A stretch of 64,000 nucleotides of DNA from Amycolatopsis bartoniae (GTDB lineage: Bacteria > Actinomycetota > Actinomycetes > Mycobacteriales > Pseudonocardiaceae), in assembly GCF_014191255.1 (NCBI RefSeq), contig NZ_JACHWH010000009.1, positions 178,333 through 242,332 of the forward strand, given 5' to 3'. This document shows, piece after piece, positions 63,274 through 64,000 of this stretch (the stretch's first letter is position 1; the number at the start of each line of letters is the position of its first letter). The notes under the pieces are model-generated. The model was given only the letters and a program-made list of their open reading frames with translations. It did no database searches and was not told where the DNA came from. The translations under genes were made by a program, and so were the position numbers.

Positions 63274-64000
63274 GGACGGAATTCACGGACTTGACGGGCG
63301 TCGAACACCCCGTGGTACAAACAGGTATGGGCTGGGTGGCCGGGCCCCGCCTGGTGTCCGCCACCGCCGAGGCGGGCGCACTGGGAATCCTGGCCTCGGC
63401 CACCATGACGTACGAAGAACTCGAAGCGGCGATCAAGGAAACCCGTGCCCGCACGGGAAATCCCTTCGGAGTCAATCTGCGCGCCGACGCGGAGGACGCC
63501 GAACGCCGGGTCGACCTGCTCATCCGGGAAGGTGTCCGGGTGGCGTCGTTCGCGCTCGCGCCGAGGCGGGAGCTGATCGCACGCCTGAAGGACGCCGGGG
63601 TGGTCGTCGTCCCGTCCGTCGGGGCGGCGAGACACGCCGAGAAGGTCGCGGCGTGGGGCGCGGACGCGGTGATCGTGCAGGGCGGCGAAGGCGGTGGTCA
63701 CACCGGCGGCGTCGCGACGACGCTCCTGCTGCCATCGGTGCTGAACGCGGTCGACATCCCCGTCGTCGCCGCGGGCGGGTTCTTCGATGGCCGTGGGCTG
63801 GCGGCCGCGCTGGCCTACGGGGCGGCGGGCGTGGCCATGGGAACACGCTTCCTGCTCACGCGGGAGAGCACGGTGCCGGACGAGGTCAAGCAGGCCTACC
63901 TGCAACGAGGCCTCGGCGACACGGTGGTCACGAGGAAGGTCGACGGGCTGCCGCACCGGGTCCTGCGCACCGAACTGGTCGACGCGCTGGAGCGGTCCGG
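63270..64000 (+). CDS. ipdC: IpdC, FMN-dependent enone reductase-type enzyme (3' end outside window)
   Basis: The frame runs from ATG 63270, overlapping the ipdB stop by 4 nt, to the window end without a stop; 243 residues are visible. NPD/nitronate-monooxygenase TIM barrel: FTDLTGVEHPVVQTGMGWVA, LGILASATMTYEELEAAIKE, AVIVQGGEGGGHTGGVATTL with the conserved His, and the phosphate loop PVVAAGGFFDGRGLAAALAY. Matches Rv3553 IpdC, needed for processing the 5-hydroxy-methylhexahydroindanone propionate intermediate. Part of the KstR2-type operon. Confidence 0.93.
   Translation, partial: MRTEFTDLTGVEHPVVQTGMGWVAGPRLVSATAEAGALGILASATMTYEELEAAIKETRARTGNPFGVNLRADAEDAERRVDLLIREGVRVASFALAPRRELIARLKDAGVVVVPSVGAARHAEKVAAWGADAVIVQGGEGGGHTGGVATTLLLPSVLNAVDIPVVAAGGFFDGRGLAAALAYGAAGVAMGTRFLLTRESTVPDEVKQAYLQRGLGDTVVTRKVDGLPHRVLRTELVDALERS

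Overview
The window is about 64 kb of very GC-rich DNA with many GTG/TTG starts, tightly packed operons and no RNA genes that I can see. It is actinobacterial chromosome. The backbone from about 12.9 to 40.2 kb follows, gene for gene with insertions, the order I remember for Mycobacterium tuberculosis Rv2689c-Rv2710. That order is TRAM rRNA methyltransferase, APC permease, ceoB, ceoC, DUF3159, OB-fold protein, hydrolase, DUF3710, dut, DUF3093, DUF4193, cei, suhB, ppgK, sigA, then YihY, DUF3039, DUF3099 and sigB. The lack of mycolate genes, the accessory gene style and the sterol genes suggest a Pseudonocardiaceae member such as Amycolatopsis; this is inference.

Layout. 0-9.5 kb: end of a flavoprotein reductase with an XRE regulator; a divergent HxlR/aldo-keto reductase pair; dxs (isoprenoid precursors); a betaine-aldehyde-type dehydrogenase; a 0.56 kb array of ~56-bp degenerate tandem repeats; a Tet(X)-like FAD monooxygenase; a DUF2786 protein. 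9.8-12.9 kb: a small stress locus. A NemR/AcuR-like TetR regulator, a DJ-1/PfpI protein and an alpha/beta hydrolase share a 14-bp operator, with an ArsR/muconolactone-isomerase-like pair set between them. 12.9-25.9 kb: the conserved housekeeping block ending in sigA. 26-30 kb: an APC permease convergent with a glutamine-synthetase-like ligase coupled to a putative Cys-His-Asp hydrolase. 30-40 kb: DUF7455 protein, SF2 helicase, YihY, DUF3039, psuG-psuK, DUF3099, M20 amidohydrolase, methyltransferase-dtd and sigB. 40-45 kb: SRPBCC proteins, class I fumarase, a decayed toxin-antitoxin pair, a lipoprotein and an APC transporter.

45-64 kb is a sterol catabolic cluster. fadD19, echA19, a second acyl-CoA synthetase, a DUF35 protein with ltp4 and ltp3, fadA5 and cyp125 together oxidise, activate and shorten the sterol side chain, including C24-branched plant sterols. 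All are controlled from sites matching the KstR box (TnnAACnnGTTnnA). At the right end two SDR genes diverge from echA20-ipdA-ipdB-ipdC, which degrade the last C/D-ring propionate intermediates. Between them is a near-match to the KstR2 box. The left (KstR) and right (KstR2) parts are separated by an unrelated HxlR/quinone-reductase pair.

Repeats and control signals worth attention: two opposite-strand-skewed minisatellites (17-bp G-rich and 47-bp C-rich) downstream of ltp3; several start codons 6-7 nt after a TANNNT hexamer, implying leaderless mRNAs; a 24-bp dut/DUF3093 intergenic region with overlapping divergent -10 boxes; and a GGAAC-N18-GTT (ECF-sigma-type) promoter before sigB.
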